DNA of 64,000 bases from Pseudomonas taeanensis MS-3 (lineage in GTDB: Bacteria > Pseudomonadota > Gammaproteobacteria > Pseudomonadales > Pseudomonadaceae). The position numbers and the translations under genes were made by a program. Below are positions 51,564 through 60,453 of this stretch, piece after piece (position 1 is the stretch's first letter; each line of letters starts with the position of its first letter). The stretch lies in NCBI RefSeq assembly GCF_000498575.2, contig NZ_AWSQ01000002.1, positions 550,901-614,900 of the forward strand, given 5' to 3'. The notes below the pieces were generated by a model. The model was not told the DNA's origin. It made no database searches and saw only the letters and a program-made list of their open reading frames with translations.

Positions 51564-52922
51564 GTGTTTTCTCAATTCGCCCTGCATGAACGCCTGCTTA
51601 AAGCCGTGGCTGAGCTGAACTTTGTCGAGCCCACCCCGGTGCAGGTGGCAGCTATTCCGCTAGCATTGCAGGGACGCGATTTACGGGTGATCGCACAGAC
51701 CGGCAGCGGCAAGACCGCCGCCTTCGTGTTGCCCATGCTCAATCGTTTGCTGGGTGATGGTGCGGCCCAACCCCGTATGAGCCTGCGTGCGGTGATCCTG
51801 CTGCCGACCCGTGAGCTGGCTCAACAGACCCTCAAGGAGGTTGAACGTTTCGCCCAGTTCACCTTCATCAAGGCCGGCCTGATCACCGGCGGTGAGGATT
51901 TCAAGCAGCAGGCGGCCATGCTGCGTCGGGTGGACATCCTGATCGGCACCCCGGGCCGCCTGATCGAACACGCCAACGCCGGCAACCTGCCTCTGGACGA
52001 GGTCGAAGTGCTGGTGCTCGATGAAGCCGACCGCATGCTCGACATGGGCTTTGCCGAGAATGTGCAGCGCCTGGCCGACCTCTGCGGCAGCCCGGAGCGC
52101 CAAACCCTGCTGTTTTCCGCCACCAGTGGCGGTGCAGGGTTGCGCGAGATGGTCGCCAAGGTGCTCAGGGAGCCGCAGCACCTGCAGCTCAACGCCGTCA
52201 GTCAGCTCAACGAGGGCACGCGTCAGCAGATCATCACCGCCGACCACAACTACCACAAAGAGCGTCTGGTCGAGTGGCTGCTGGCCAACGAGACCTATGA
52301 CAAGGCGATCATCTTCACCAACACCCGGGTTCAGGCCGATCGCCTGTACGGCAAGCTGGTCGCTCATGAGTTCAAGGCATTCGTGCTGCACGGCGAGAAA
52401 GATCAGAAGGACCGCAAGCTGGCCATCGACCGCCTCAAGCAGGGCGCGGTGAAGATTCTGGTGGCCACCGACGTGGCGGCCCGTGGTCTGGATGTCGACG
52501 GCCTGGACCTTGTGATCAACTTCGATATGCCGCGTTCGGGCGATGAATACGTGCACCGTATCGGCCGTACCGGTCGCGCCGGTGGCGAAGGTTTGGCGAT
52601 TTCGCTGATCTGCCACAACGACTGGAACCTGATGTCGAGCATCGAACGCTACCTCAAACAGCGCTTCGAACGCCGCAATATCAAGGATGTGCTGGGCATC
52701 TATCAGGGCCCGAAAAACCTCAAGGCCTCCGGCAAGGCGGTGGGGGTGAAGAAGAAAAAGACTGCCGACGGCAAGACCGCCAAGAAGGGCGCGGTGAAGA
52801 AGGTCGCCGCCAAGGCGCCTGCCAAGCGTAATACGGTCAACAAACCGAAGGCTGATGCCCCGGTACTGGTCAGCCAGGACGGTTTGGCGCCGCTCAAGCG
52901 CCGCAAGCCAGCGGCGGAGTAA
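51564..52922 (+). CDS. DEAD-box RNA helicase (RhlE/SrmB-like)
   Basis: This encodes 452 residues. Q-motif region PTPVQVAAIPLALQGRDLRV, Walker A AQTGSGKTAAFVLPML (~residues 46-61), DEAD box VLVLDEADRMLDMGF (~residues 151-165), SAT motif LLFSATSGGAGL, and helicase motifs VATDVAARGLDVDGLDLVIN and YVHRIGRTGRAGGEGLAISL are complete. A Lys/Ala-rich basic tail (KKKKTADGKTAKKGAVKKVA) follows and should bind RNA. The start is the GTG at 51564 with GAGGTTAAC upstream; the reading further upstream is unsupported. The target RNA is unknown, with ribosome assembly or mRNA decay the typical roles. Confidence 0.93.
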   Translation: MFSQFALHERLLKAVAELNFVEPTPVQVAAIPLALQGRDLRVIAQTGSGKTAAFVLPMLNRLLGDGAAQPRMSLRAVILLPTRELAQQTLKEVERFAQFTFIKAGLITGGEDFKQQAAMLRRVDILIGTPGRLIEHANAGNLPLDEVEVLVLDEADRMLDMGFAENVQRLADLCGSPERQTLLFSATSGGAGLREMVAKVLREPQHLQLNAVSQLNEGTRQQIITADHNYHKERLVEWLLANETYDKAIIFTNTRVQADRLYGKLVAHEFKAFVLHGEKDQKDRKLAIDRLKQGAVKILVATDVAARGLDVDGLDLVINFDMPRSGDEYVHRIGRTGRAGGEGLAISLICHNDWNLMSSIERYLKQRFERRNIKDVLGIYQGPKNLKASGKAVGVKKKKTADGKTAKKGAVKKVAAKAPAKRNTVNKPKADAPVLVSQDGLAPLKRRKPAAE

Positions 52923-53024
52923 GCAGGCCGGTTAGTGACCGGTGTCGGCGGCGGTTGAGTGAGGCGTGGCCCTGTGCATAGCTCAACTGCCGTCCGCCAC
53001 ATGGTGTTTGGCCTGGATCTTGGC

Positions 53025-53078
53025 CCCGGATTGCATCCGGGCTACGGCGCAGGCAGGGTAGCCCGGATGCAATCCGGG
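53025..53078. repeat. REP-like 21-bp inverted repeat
   Basis: A perfect 21-bp inverted repeat (53025-53045 and 53058-53078, 12-base loop) begins CCCGGATTGCATCC and ends GGATGCAATCCGGG, with GTAGC at the inner edge. GTAGCCCGGATGCAATCCGG is a dispersed repeat I have met in many Pseudomonas-related genomes. It sits between convergent genes and may also terminate transcription. Confidence 0.85.
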
Positions 53079-53159
53079 AACATCCACGCAGAACCTGACA
53101 CTCCCCACCAAGCCTGAGTCTGAGGCAGACGTCGGCGCCTGTATGGCGCCGGCTGGCCG

Positions 53160-54140
53160 TTACTTCGGCACTATCAGTATCTTGCCATTGCGCTCGCCGC
53201 CAGCGGCTGCGGTCACCGCTTCCTTGATCTGGCTGACGTCGAAGGTCGCGGCCACGCGGGTCTGCAGCTTGCCGCTGGCGATCAGTTGGGTCAGCTCGCC
53301 AAATACCTTCATCTGTTCGGCCTGGCTGGCGTTCTGGAACCATTTGGCCAGCCAGAAGCCCTTCAGGGTGACGCCGCGGAACACGAAAGACGCCGGCGAC
53401 ACCTGGCAAGGCTGCCGACTCATCATGCCGTAGTTAACCAGGGTGCCGCCGTCGCCCAGGCTAGCGGCGAGGTGGTCCGTGGCCGTGCCACCTACTGCAT
53501 CGATACCCAGCACTACCGGCGCGCCAGCGGTGGCCTCGCGCACGCGTTTGGCCAGGTCCGGACCATCCACCAGCACCACATCGCCGCCCTCGGCGGTGAC
53601 TCCCGCCACTGCGGACTCGCGGCGTACCACGTTGATGGTTTTGAACCCGCGCAGCTTGGCCAGCTGGATCAGGTAGCTGCCTACGCCGGAGTTGGCGGCA
53701 TTCTGGATGACCCAGTCGCCTGGCTTGAGGGCGACGAACTCGCTGAGCAGCAAGGAGGCGGTCGGCGGGTTGACAGTCATCATCGCCAATTGCTGTGGGT
53801 CGGCCTCCGGCAGTGGAATCAGCTTATTGGCCGAGGCATTCAGGTGAGTGACCCAGGTACCGCAGCCGACTGGCAGCAACACCATCTGGCCGACTTTCAG
53901 GGTGCTGACATCCGGGCCCAGCTCCTCGACGCGGCCGACACCTTCATTGCCACCGATCGCGGGCAGGGGCGGCAGCATGCCGTATTCGCCGGTCAGAGTG
54001 AGCACGTCGGAAGGGTTGATGGGCGCGGCCAGCACCTTGACGTGCACCTGGCCAGCGGCCAACGGCGGCAGCTGCAACTCGACGGCGGCGATCACATCCT
54101 GCGGCACTGGGCCGCGTTGTTGGTATTCGGCTTTGAGCAT
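53160..54140 (-). CDS. MDR-family reductase (quinone / 2-enoyl thioester reductase-like)
   Basis: This encodes 326 residues of the medium-chain dehydrogenase fold without zinc ligands. GroES-like N-terminal domain (HVKVLAAPINPSDVLTLTGE, GGNEGVGRVEELGPDVSTLK), then the NADPH-binding AANSGVGSYLIQLAKLRGFK (~residues 149-168) and GIDAVGGTATDHLAASLGDG. The motif LAAPINPSDVLTLTGEYGM and PPTASLLLSEFVALKPGDW recall the mitochondrial-type trans-2-enoyl reductases (MECR/ETR). The substrate is unknown. Start ATG 54140. It is convergent with the helicase and divergent from a small binding-protein gene. Confidence 0.86.
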   Translation of the reverse strand: MLKAEYQQRGPVPQDVIAAVELQLPPLAAGQVHVKVLAAPINPSDVLTLTGEYGMLPPLPAIGGNEGVGRVEELGPDVSTLKVGQMVLLPVGCGTWVTHLNASANKLIPLPEADPQQLAMMTVNPPTASLLLSEFVALKPGDWVIQNAANSGVGSYLIQLAKLRGFKTINVVRRESAVAGVTAEGGDVVLVDGPDLAKRVREATAGAPVVLGIDAVGGTATDHLAASLGDGGTLVNYGMMSRQPCQVSPASFVFRGVTLKGFWLAKWFQNASQAEQMKVFGELTQLIASGKLQTRVAATFDVSQIKEAVTAAAGGERNGKILIVPK

Positions 54141-54308
54141 GAAGGTTCTCCCAGGGGCACTAAACAGGTGGCATCAAGTCTAGATCGTAGTGACTGTTAG
54201 TGGACGAATTGCGCGGCATCGTCTCCAGTGATAACGCGCTGTGCTGGCTCGCTGACTCATTCAGCGGTTAGTCTGGCTATGCGATGTTGGCAGGCAAAAG
54301 GGAATGAC

Positions 54309-55031
54309 ATGCAGTGGTTGTGGGGGATAGGTCTGTTCTTGCTCAGCATGCTGGCGCTGGCAGAGCCGCTACGGTTGGGCTTCGGTACCAATAAGCCACC
54401 CTATGTGTTCGAAGGCGAGGCCAGAGGGCTGGAGTACGAGATAGTGGTTGCCGCCGCGCAGCGCGCCGGCTTTGCTGTTGAGGTCCGTTTTGCGCCGATG
54501 GAGCGTCTGCACTTGATGCTGCGCCGGGGTGAGATCGACGGTATTGCCTCAACCAATACCCAGAGCGGCATCAGCGCCTTCTATTCCGAACCCTATATCT
54601 ACTACCAGAATGTCGCGATCGCGCTGCGAGAGCGGCACTACAACATCAAGCGGATTGCCGACCTCGGGGTTTACTCGGTCAGCGCCTTTCAGCGTGCGCG
54701 ATTTTTGCTCGGTAACGAGTTCCAGCGTATGGCCGAGAGCAATCCGCGTTACTACGAAGAGGCCCGGCAGATCGCGCGCAATCGTCTGCTCTACAGCGGG
54801 CGGATCGATGTGGTGGTCGCCGATATGCGCATTTTCCGTTACTTCAACCGTGAAGTGCTGGATCAGGTCGATGTCAGCCAGCCGCTCGCCGAGTACCCGA
54901 TGTTCCCGCCGACCCCCTATCAAGTCGGGTTTCGTCAGGATATGCCGCGCAAACTGTTCGACCGAGGGCTCGCCGCGATTCGTGCGAGCGGCGAGTACAG
55001 GGTCATCGAGCGCAATTACAGAATGTATTGA
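54309..55031 (+). CDS. periplasmic solute-binding protein (SBP family 3-like)
   Basis: This encodes 240 residues. A signal peptide (MQWLWGIGLFLLSMLALA) precedes an amino-acid-binding-protein-like fold: EPLRLGFGTNKPPYVFEGEA, LEYEIVVAAAQRAGFAVEVR, ERLHLMLRRGEIDGIASTNT and YSEPYIYYQNVAIALRERHY. It lacks nearby permease or ATPase genes, so it may be a stand-alone sensor or scavenging protein. The start at 54309 gives the signal peptide; no strong Shine-Dalgarno is present (AATGAC). Ligand unknown. Confidence 0.8.
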   Translation: MQWLWGIGLFLLSMLALAEPLRLGFGTNKPPYVFEGEARGLEYEIVVAAAQRAGFAVEVRFAPMERLHLMLRRGEIDGIASTNTQSGISAFYSEPYIYYQNVAIALRERHYNIKRIADLGVYSVSAFQRARFLLGNEFQRMAESNPRYYEEARQIARNRLLYSGRIDVVVADMRIFRYFNREVLDQVDVSQPLAEYPMFPPTPYQVGFRQDMPRKLFDRGLAAIRASGEYRVIERNYRMY

Positions 55032-55174
55032 GTGGCGTGCCCCTGTGTCTGGGGCTTTTAAGGCTCAAGCGCGTGGTTTGAGCACCCGAGTGTGAGGTTG
55101 TGCAGGTTGACCTTTGCACGTCATCATCCGCTCGAGAAGCTGTCATCCAGCGCGATCTCGCGAAGGAGAAAAGC

Positions 55175-56323
55175 ATGTCGCTGAAACGCTGTGTCTCGGC
55201 CTTGAGCCTGGTCGCACTACTCGCCGTAGCAGGGGGCACGGCACAGGCTGCGGAGTACCCCAGCGAACGAGGCCCGGTGCAGGTCACGTCGCTATTGTCG
55301 GGCCTGGTAAATCCCTGGGGCATGGCTTTTCTGCCTGATCTGCAGGGCCTGTTGATCACCGAACGGCCCGGTCGTTTGCGTTTGGTCAGCCTGCAGGGCG
55401 TGCTGTCAGCCCCTGTCGGTGGTGTGCCGAGGGTCTATGCCAAAGGTCAGGGTGGCTTGCTCGATGTGGCCTTGTCGCCGGAGTTCACCCAGGACCGCTG
55501 GGTCTACCTCTCCTACGCCGAGGGCGGCGACGGTCAATACGCCGGCACGGCGGTCGGACGTGGCAGGCTGTCGGCGGATAACAGCCAACTGGAAGATTTC
55601 GAGGTGATCTTTCGGCAGCAGCCGAAACTCTCTAGCGGCGTGCATTTCGGCTCGCGCCTGGTGTTCGACCGTGACGGTTACCTGTTTATCACGCTGGGTG
55701 AAAACAACCAGCGCCCGACCGCACAAGACCTCGGCAAGTTACAGGGCAAGGTGGTTCGCCTACATCCGGACGGCCGGGTGCCGAGCGACAACCCGTTTGT
55801 GGGCCGCCAGGGCGCGCGTGCGGAAATCTGGTCCTATGGTCACCGTAACCCGCAGGGCGCGGCGCTCAACCCCTGGACCGGGCAGCTGTGGACCCATGAA
55901 CACGGCCCGCGCGGTGGCGATGAGATAAATATCCCGCAAGCCGGCAAGAACTACGGTTGGCCGCTCGCCACTCACGGAGTGAACTATTCGTTTCTGCCGA
56001 TCCCCGAAACGCAGGGCAAGACAGTCGCCGGTACCGAGCCACCGTACTACGTCTGGGCGAAGTCCCCGGCGATTAGCGGCATGGCCTTTTACGATGGCCA
56101 GCGCTTTGCGGGCTGGCAGCACAACCTGTTTATCGGCGCACTGGTCGGGCAGGCGCTGATTCGCCTGGAGTTGCGCGGCGATACCGTGGTGCACGAAGAG
56201 CGTTTGCTGGAGGACCTCGACGCGCGCATCAGGGATGTCCGCCAGGGCCCCGATGGTTACCTGTATGTACTGACCGATGCGGCCGATGGCCAGTTACTGC
56301 GCCTGAGTTTGCAGGCGCAGTAA
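55175..56323 (+). CDS. PQQ-dependent aldose sugar dehydrogenase (YliI-like)
   Basis: This encodes 382 residues. A signal peptide (MSLKRCVSALSLVALLAVAG) is followed by a six-bladed propeller of the glucose/sorbosone dehydrogenase family: NPWGMAFLPDLQGLLITERP, GRLRLVSLQGVLSAPVGGVP, GQGGLLDVALSPEFTQDRWV, HFGSRLVFDRDGYLFITLGE, YGHRNPQGAALNPWTGQLWT and HEHGPRGGDEINIPQAGKNY. E. coli YliI is a soluble aldose dehydrogenase using PQQ. The PQQ cofactor and sugar are inferred from the family. The start has AAGGAG at the right distance. No PQQ synthesis genes lie in the window. Confidence 0.9.
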   Translation: MSLKRCVSALSLVALLAVAGGTAQAAEYPSERGPVQVTSLLSGLVNPWGMAFLPDLQGLLITERPGRLRLVSLQGVLSAPVGGVPRVYAKGQGGLLDVALSPEFTQDRWVYLSYAEGGDGQYAGTAVGRGRLSADNSQLEDFEVIFRQQPKLSSGVHFGSRLVFDRDGYLFITLGENNQRPTAQDLGKLQGKVVRLHPDGRVPSDNPFVGRQGARAEIWSYGHRNPQGAALNPWTGQLWTHEHGPRGGDEINIPQAGKNYGWPLATHGVNYSFLPIPETQGKTVAGTEPPYYVWAKSPAISGMAFYDGQRFAGWQHNLFIGALVGQALIRLELRGDTVVHEERLLEDLDARIRDVRQGPDGYLYVLTDAADGQLLRLSLQAQ

Positions 56324-56385
56324 CGCGCCTTAGCAATCCAATAGCCAGTGGGCGGCGGGCGCAGGCGCTGATCTTGGCGGCTGTC

Positions 56386-58620
56386 TCAGGGGTTGAGCGG
56401 CTTGACTACGCCGACTTTGGACGACAACAGTTTGTCTGTGATGGCTTCGCTGACCACGCTGAAATCGGTGATTTCGATGGTGCCTCGACCTTGGCCGAGC
56501 AGGTGGAAGGAGAAGGCCTTGCGCGTGTCGAGGTTGTTGAAGGTAAAGCTCAGCTCAATCGGTTGACCGAGTGTGAGCAGAGGCAGTTCGGGCAGCGGCA
56601 GGATCACTTCGCGGTCGTACTCCTTGGTTTTTAGCTGGAGTCTGGCGCCGTTTGCGTCCATGCGCACGGCACGGACCTTGAGGTTGACCGTGGTTTGGCT
56701 GCCTTTCGGCAGTTCCAGATATTGCGCACCGACCAGGTTGTCCGCCCAGTCATCGCCTGCGGTGGGCTTCAGGGCTATCTGCTGGCTGTTAGCGAATTGA
56801 TAGCGCTGCTCCCCTCGGCCGTTGCGCAAGGATTGATCGAGCAAGGCTGCGCGCTGGTCGATTAGTCGTGCAGGCTTGCCGGTCAGGCGACCGAGGTAAC
56901 GGGCACTGTCGGCAATGAAGCCCTGGCTGGCATAGCGACGGCAGATGTGTTGGAAGTCGCACTCGGTCAGCGTGCCTTTGCCATCATGCTGACGCAGCAG
57001 GCCGTTTGTGTATGAGATGATTTCCCGTCCGCGATCATAGTCGCGCAATAACGAGCGGCCACTGAGGTTGCTCGGTATCGGCAAGGCAAAGTAGTCGAGC
57101 ACCGAGGCGGTCAGGTCAACGTGCCCATAGACCCCGCGCTTGAGAGGCGGCAGCTCGGCTTGTTCCGGCGCCAGCAGCAGGTTGAAGCCCCAGGCCGAGG
57201 CCAGGCGCACGTTTTCCAGGCCGTGGGACTCGTCCGAGGTGACGATGATCAGGGTGTCCTTGAGTACGCCTTGCCGCTCCAGGCCGACGAGGAAGTCCGC
57301 CACGGCATCGTCCAGGTAGGCAATCGCCGCCTGCTTGGCGTTCGGCAAGCGCTCAAGATAATCGGCGGGAGCCGAGTAGGGTTGGTGCGTACCGACGGTC
57401 AGCAGGGTGAGCATCCACGGCTGTTGCTTGTCGCGTAGCTGCTGCACATAGCCGAGCGCCCCTTCGAAAAAGGCTTTGTCGTCCATGCCCCAGGGGAATT
57501 CCAGATACGGCGTGTTCTTGAACCAGTCGCGACCCAGGGTGGTGTCGAAGCCCATGCGCGGCATGATCTGGTCCTTGGCCATAAAGCGCAGCCCGGCACC
57601 TTGCAGGTAGTGGGTGCTGAAGCCGTGCTCACGCAGTTGCGCGGGCAGGCACTGCTGGCTGCGTTGCGGGTTATTCAGCAGCTCGACGCCCTTCGGTGTG
57701 CCTGAGTCGAGTTTGTTGTAATCGCCACAGAGCATGGCATAGAGACCGCGAATGGTCTGGTGGCCATGCAGCACGTAGTCCGGGGTGAGCATGCCGCGCT
57801 CGGCCCATTGACTGAGTCGCGGCATCGGTGCTTGCCGATAACTGCTGTGGATGGCCTTGCGACTGGCCTCGATATAGGCACCTGGAATGCCTTCCAGGGT
57901 GATGATCAAGACATTGCGCGCGCTACCCGGATGACTGAGCAGTGGGCTGCCATCGAGATCGAGTCGCTCGAGCCCGGCAATATCCGGCGGGCTGTCGGGG
58001 CTAGCGTCGTCCAACCAGTCCTCTACACGTGCCTGACCTGCGTTGAGGCCTTCGGCCAGCAGCCTATGTGGCAGGTTGAATTGCAGCCATTGCTCGGCCT
58101 CACTGGGGCTGCGGTATTGATAGAGAGCGTGAGTGGCGAACAACCCAAGAGGCAGCAGTAGCCAGGCCGGTGCGAGCGCGCGCCGAGAGCCGATTTTCGG
58201 CCGCCAGCGCAGCAGCAGAAAGATCGCCACATTGATGGTCAGGGCCAAGGCGAGGAATGGATGGCTCAACCCGCTGCCTTGCGTCGAGTGACGCAGGAAC
58301 TGTGTATCGGTGAGGTAGTGTAGATCCGTCGCTGTCGGCATGCGCCCGACCGCCGTGACCAACTCGGCAGTGCCCAGGGTGAATACACACCAGAGCAGTA
58401 TCACTGGCACGCTCAGCCATCCTGAGCGCTGATACAGCAGCACCAGTAGCAGGCCGCCAATGGCCAGGTCGGATAAATAGCCGAAGGGGTGCGACCAGCC
58501 CAGCCCGTAGCGGCTGGCCAGCGGAATCACGATAAATAGAAAGCCTAACGTCAGCAGAACGCTAACGGGATGTTGCCGCCAATGGCTGAAAGAGCGCACT
58601 AATACTCCTGAGGCAAGCAC
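56386..58620 (-). CDS. LTA-synthase-like membrane sulfatase/phosphotransferase
   Basis: This encodes 744 residues. Four or more N-terminal hydrophobic segments (VLLTLGFLFIVIPLASRYGL, SDLAIGGLLLVLLYQRSG, PFLALALTINVAIFLLLRW, ALAPAWLLLPLGLFATHALY) precede a large periplasmic alkaline-phosphatase/sulfatase domain. It carries NVLIITLEGIPGAYIEASRK, HGHQTIRGLYAMLCGDYNKL (probable catalytic Thr), GTHQPYSAPADYLERLPNAK and TSDESHGLENVRLASAWGFN. About 200 C-terminal residues form an extra beta-rich part. In Gram-positives the family makes lipoteichoic acid; in Gram-negatives related enzymes transfer phosphoglycerol or modify glycans. Target unknown. It is monocistronic. Confidence 0.88.
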   Translation of the reverse strand: MLASGVLVRSFSHWRQHPVSVLLTLGFLFIVIPLASRYGLGWSHPFGYLSDLAIGGLLLVLLYQRSGWLSVPVILLWCVFTLGTAELVTAVGRMPTATDLHYLTDTQFLRHSTQGSGLSHPFLALALTINVAIFLLLRWRPKIGSRRALAPAWLLLPLGLFATHALYQYRSPSEAEQWLQFNLPHRLLAEGLNAGQARVEDWLDDASPDSPPDIAGLERLDLDGSPLLSHPGSARNVLIITLEGIPGAYIEASRKAIHSSYRQAPMPRLSQWAERGMLTPDYVLHGHQTIRGLYAMLCGDYNKLDSGTPKGVELLNNPQRSQQCLPAQLREHGFSTHYLQGAGLRFMAKDQIMPRMGFDTTLGRDWFKNTPYLEFPWGMDDKAFFEGALGYVQQLRDKQQPWMLTLLTVGTHQPYSAPADYLERLPNAKQAAIAYLDDAVADFLVGLERQGVLKDTLIIVTSDESHGLENVRLASAWGFNLLLAPEQAELPPLKRGVYGHVDLTASVLDYFALPIPSNLSGRSLLRDYDRGREIISYTNGLLRQHDGKGTLTECDFQHICRRYASQGFIADSARYLGRLTGKPARLIDQRAALLDQSLRNGRGEQRYQFANSQQIALKPTAGDDWADNLVGAQYLELPKGSQTTVNLKVRAVRMDANGARLQLKTKEYDREVILPLPELPLLTLGQPIELSFTFNNLDTRKAFSFHLLGQGRGTIEITDFSVVSEAITDKLLSSKVGVVKPLNP

Positions 58621-58819
58621 CAGAATTTGCCATCGACGCTGCCGAATCCGCCAAAAAAGACGGCCTGAGATGATTTTGAAACATGCGCGTGCTAGCCGCT
58701 AGTGGGCGTTGGCGAATTGGCAAAAATGCTGATAGGCGGCGCAGGGGGGGAGAGGTAAGGCGAGGGGCCTAGCGCTTTGTCGAGGTGAGCAAAGCGCTCA
58801 GAGGCGGCAGTGCGATGGG

Positions 58820-59008
58820 TTACTTCTTGCCGATGGTGATCTGCTTGGTAGTGCCATAGACCTGGCCACTGACACCCTTGGCGATCTGCTGAATCTCGCC
58901 ACCGCTTTGCAGGAAGGCCGCGATTTGCGCATCGATCGAAGCGCTGGTTTCAACGGCCGGAGCCGGCTTGGGTTTGCTGTGAGATGCTTTTACACGCATG
59001 GCGGCCAT
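58820..59008 (-). CDS. 62-residue protein of unknown function
   Basis: This encodes 62 residues: MAAMRVKASHSKPKPAPAVE, then TSASIDAQIAAFLQSGGEIQ and QIAKGVSGQVYGTTKQITIG. A Lys/Pro/Ala-rich disordered start is followed by a short helix and strand. The start could also be ATG 58999. It is a type of short protein seen in pseudomonads, but I do not recognise its role. It is alone, between the sulfatase and the cvfB gene. Confidence 0.55.
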   Translation of the reverse strand: MAAMRVKASHSKPKPAPAVETSASIDAQIAAFLQSGGEIQQIAKGVSGQVYGTTKQITIGKK

Positions 59009-59319
59009 TAACCTATTTAAAAATTAATCTGGCCGAGCATTGTACCTGAAGCGCTTGACAATTGCTTGGCTAATAACGCAGGGCGCTAGCCTGCGTGCCT
59101 GAAACTTCGCCGGTAAAAATTATAAATACGCCCTCGGAGTGCCGATAAGTCGTTGTTCTGTCAGGGATCAATACATCCTTAAACGCTGCTCGGAGACCTC
59201 GGTCAGGCAAGGACCCCACTGGTCGGATCACCGGATGACCTGCTGCGTTGCTGCACTGGCGACGCGAAACCAGGCGGCAACTCAGGTAGAATGCGGGTCT
59301 CGCAACGAGGTAAGGCAGC
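59009..59319. other. 311-bp spacer upstream of cvfB
   Basis: This divergent gap holds a 6-bp hairpin (CGCAGG, CCTGCG, near 59078-59096) and a TAGAAT at 59287-59292 that could be a -10 for cvfB without a clear -35. No gene is supported here. Confidence 0.45.
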
Positions 59320-60162
59320 ATGGCTCTAATTGGACGAATGAATTGTTTGCAGGTCGTGAAGCACACCGACTTCGGCTTGTATTTGGATGGCGGTGCGGAT
59401 GGCGAAATCTTACTGCCCAAGCGTTATATCCCCAAAGATACGCCGAGCGATGTGGAAGAGTGGCTGAATGTCTTTATTTATTTGGACAGTGACGACAAAT
59501 TAATTGCCACCACGGAAACACCCAAAGTGCAGGTCGGCGGATTTGCCAGCCTGAAAGTGGTGGATATCAATCGTGTCGGTTTATTTCTCAATTGGGGTTT
59601 GCCGAAAGATCTGTTGTTGCCCCACTCGGAAGAAAAGCGCCCGTTGCAGGTGGGCGATTACTGTGTGGTGCATGTATTCCTCGATAAGCGCAGCAAGCGC
59701 ATCACCGCCACGGCGCGCCTGGATCGCTACCTGGACAAGGTGCCGGCACAGTACAAGGCGGGCCAGGAAGTCGACCTGCTGATAGTCGAGTCCACCGACA
59801 TGGGTTTCAAGGCGATCATCAACGGCCAGCATTGGGGCCTGATCCACAAGAACGAATTGTTCAAGTTTGTGCGCAGCGGCATGCAGGAAAAGGGCTTTAT
59901 CAAAGAGCTGCGCGCGGACGGCAAGATCAGCCTCAGCCTGCAAGCCGTGGGGCAGGGCGCAGTCGGTAGCCTGAGCGAGCAGATACTGGCGAAGCTGCGT
60001 GAGCACGACGGGGTGCTGAACCTCGGCGATAAAAGTTCGCCAGAGGCCATCACGGCACTGTTCAGCGTCAGCAAAGGCAACTTCAAGAAGGCCATCGGCG
60101 GCTTGTACAAACAAGGGCGGATCCTGATTCACGACGAGCGCATCGAACTTGTCGCCGAATAA
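59320..60162 (+). CDS. cvfB: S1-domain RNA-binding protein, CvfB/YitL family
   Basis: This encodes 280 residues with tandem S1-like domains and a C-terminal winged helix, as in CvfB. The first part is MALIGRMNCLQVVKHTDFGL and GEILLPKRYIPKDTPSDVEE; the second, VKVVDINRVGLFLNWGLPKD-like LKVVDINRVGLFLNWGLPKD; the third, LIVESTDMGFKAIINGQHWG. The end, ALFSVSKGNFKKAIGGLYKQ then GRILIHDERIELV, is the winged helix. CvfB proteins bind RNA and affect virulence gene expression in Staphylococcus; here the role is unknown. Start ATG 59320 has GGTAAGG upstream. A terminator follows, then the tRNA. Confidence 0.9.
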   Translation: MALIGRMNCLQVVKHTDFGLYLDGGADGEILLPKRYIPKDTPSDVEEWLNVFIYLDSDDKLIATTETPKVQVGGFASLKVVDINRVGLFLNWGLPKDLLLPHSEEKRPLQVGDYCVVHVFLDKRSKRITATARLDRYLDKVPAQYKAGQEVDLLIVESTDMGFKAIINGQHWGLIHKNELFKFVRSGMQEKGFIKELRADGKISLSLQAVGQGAVGSLSEQILAKLREHDGVLNLGDKSSPEAITALFSVSKGNFKKAIGGLYKQGRILIHDERIELVAE

Positions 60163-60171
60163 ACAGCTATG

Positions 60172-60195
60172 CCCGGCTGCGTATGGCCGGGTTTT
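60172..60195 (+). terminator. terminator of cvfB
   Basis: CCCGGC (60172-60177) pairs with GCCGGG (60186-60191), followed by TTTT. It lies 9 bp after the cvfB stop. Confidence 0.7.
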
Positions 60196-60277
60196 CAGGT
60201 GCGGGACGCAGTGCACTCGATTTTTAAAAACCCGCTTGAGCAGCCGTAGACTCCATTGAATAATGCCCAGACTGTGC

Positions 60278-60353
60278 GCCGTTGTAGCTCAGTTGGTAGA
60301 GCACGTCATTCGTAATGATGGGGTCGGGGGTTCGATTCCTCTCAGCGGCACCA
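60278..60353 (+). tRNA. tRNA-Thr(CGU)
   Basis: This 76-nt cloverleaf ends in the encoded CCA. Acceptor arm GCCGTTG pairs with CAGCGGC, D-stem GCTC/GAGC, anticodon stem CGTCA/TGATG with loop TTCGTAA, so the anticodon is CGT (CGU in RNA), reading ACG threonine codons. T-arm GGGGG-TTCGATT-CCTCT has two G-U pairs. A terminator hairpin follows 7 bp on. No integrase or attachment duplication is seen, though the E. coli homologue (thrW) is a known prophage site. Confidence 0.95.
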
Positions 60354-60360
60354 TACAAAT

Positions 60361-60394
60361 CAAAGGGTTAGCGAAAGCTAGCCCTTTGTCGTTT
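60361..60394 (+). terminator. terminator of the tRNA-Thr gene
   Basis: CAAAGGGTTAGC (60361-60372), loop GAAA, GCTAGCCCTTTG (60377-60388) with one G-U pair, followed by TCGTTT. Confidence 0.85.
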
Positions 60395-60453
60395 CTGGGG
60401 GGGGGCAGAAGTGTCCCAAACATGATTCACCCACGCAGATAGCGATGGACTGG

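Noticed and set aside
60278-60360. A phage attachment site at the tRNA-Thr 3' end
   Set aside because: No direct repeat of the tRNA end and no integrase are found in the window.
60397-60405. Run of nine G as a phase-variable tract
   Set aside because: It lies in non-coding DNA away from any start codon; it could also be a sequencing artefact.
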